This document shows positions 63,226-64,000 of a stretch of DNA of 64,000 nucleotides, piece after piece (the stretch's first letter is position 1; each line of letters opens with the position of its first letter). This DNA comes from Vespula vulgaris (taxonomy: Eukaryota > Arthropoda > Insecta > Hymenoptera > Vespidae). The stretch is taken from positions 1,065,774-1,129,773 of the forward strand of contig NC_066593.1 of assembly GCF_905475345.1 (NCBI RefSeq), written 5' to 3'. Position numbers and translations under genes: made by a program. The notes beneath the pieces are model-generated. The model searched no databases and was not told the DNA's origin. It was given only the letters and a program-made list of their open reading frames with translations.

Positions 63226-64000
63226 TAGACTTTCACCGTTGAAACGTTCGACGAGAAAACGATATAACCAGTGAATATTTTTTTGAATGAAATTTCTCCT
63301 GGCAATGTTAAAATCTACACGTTTGATTGCACATACAAACACAGAGAAACATAGATGCGTGTAAGGCACATTTACACGCTCCAATTCATGCATTTTATAT
63401 ATACGTATATATTGTTTTATATACGATATAAATGTATTCCCAGTTTACGGAATATAATTTAACCAAATTGGAAAATTCTTCAAATAAAAGAAGAAGAAGA
63501 AGAATAAACAACGTGCGAGATAAATTTAATCTCGACTACCATGGCGATAAACTTCGTCACTTTTCAAAATGAAAACGATTTGGTCATTATAAAGGAATGA
63601 AACTACTTTGTTATGTTAAAATCCAAACGTTTCGAGCGATTTTAGCGATCGCTAAAATTTATGTCACCAAGTTATAGCACATCCCAGTTTCGCTACATAA
63701 ATTTCCATGTAAATTCGATGCTTCCATCTCGCCCCACCCCGTCCTCCATCTACTCCTTTCCTCCTCTCTATCCACCATACTTTTCCTCGGCCCTCACGAA
63801 TGCTAATCAGAATGCTCTCGCGTGCAGAGACTACGAACATTTTTAAATCCCGAAGGTGCACTCGTCATACATAGAATCCTAATACGTACGATATGGTATA
63901 ATACGATATCGTATAATATTCCAATCGAACTATCACGATACCTCGTGAAAGATATAAAAGATAGTGTTTTTTAAAATGGATCAAATATTTTATTAACTGC

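Larger units (their letters stand above)
54229..64000 (-). other. Upstream tetraspanin intron or 5' flank, no exon recognised
   Basis: The first visible tetraspanin exon needs an upstream exon carrying the start codon and the N-terminal half of TM1. I looked on the minus strand for a hydrophobic segment ending in a phase-0 donor and did not find one, so it is probably beyond 64000. The stretch holds many microsatellites (listed) and several GC-richer, non-repetitive patches: 54500-54620, 56740-57060, 59330-59440 and 62450-62640. An 81-codon complex frame on the minus strand at 56802-57047 has no recognised domain. Confidence 0.6.

Noticed and set aside
63001..63393. 130-codon frame with a poly-Val core, and poly-Thr frame on the other strand
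   Set aside because: Translations of the CAA/TTG trinucleotide repeat.

Overview
This is a window of insect nuclear DNA, almost certainly hymenopteran. The genes have introns, non-coding DNA is very AT-rich, and the window is crowded with simple repeats: (CT)n, (GA)n, (AT)n, (TAA)n, (TATG)n and poly-A/poly-T. The encoded proteins match insect orthologues. A wasp, bee or ant is my inference from base composition and microsatellite style; I cannot fix the genus. Most open reading frames of 60-190 codons here are translated microsatellites or chance frames. Only four protein-coding genes are supported.

Layout, left to right. (1) 505-864, + strand: the last two coding exons of a Mox/buttonless-type homeobox gene, whose 5' part lies outside the window or in unrecognised exons. 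(2) 1087-2069, - strand: a complete four-exon gene for a NIFK-like nucleolar RRM protein. It is convergent with the homeobox gene, and the 222-bp gap between them carries a perfect inverted repeat. (3) 4892-21752, + strand: a complete eight-exon gene for a rhodopsin-family neuropeptide receptor of the TkR86C (tachykinin-related/natalisin receptor) type, 442 aa, with two large introns. (4) 21753-39129: about 17 kb without a recognisable gene. It holds a degenerate satellite-like array with a unit of about 305 bp (24528-25600), many microsatellites and a small GC-richer patch with clustered palindromes (36740-36791). (5) 39130-54228, - strand: a tetraspanin of the TspanC8 class (eight cysteines in the large extracellular loop), lacking only its N-terminal coding exon(s). 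It has two homologous, same-phase candidate exons for the end of the large loop and most of TM4 (44164-44274 and 40112-40228), a strong candidate for mutually exclusive splicing. One of its introns appears to be GC-AG. (6) 54229-64000: upstream intron or 5' flank of the tetraspanin, with no exon recognised.

The four genes do not form a pathway. They are neighbours: a developmental transcription factor, a ribosome-biogenesis factor, a neuropeptide GPCR, and a membrane scaffold of the family that escorts ADAM10/Kuzbanian. All exon boundaries were read by eye from splice signals, frame continuity and family similarity, with no transcript evidence. The candidate novelty I consider strongest is the tandem pair of alternative tetraspanin exons. 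Next are the satellite-like array and the GC donor followed closely by a long hairpin-forming repeat.
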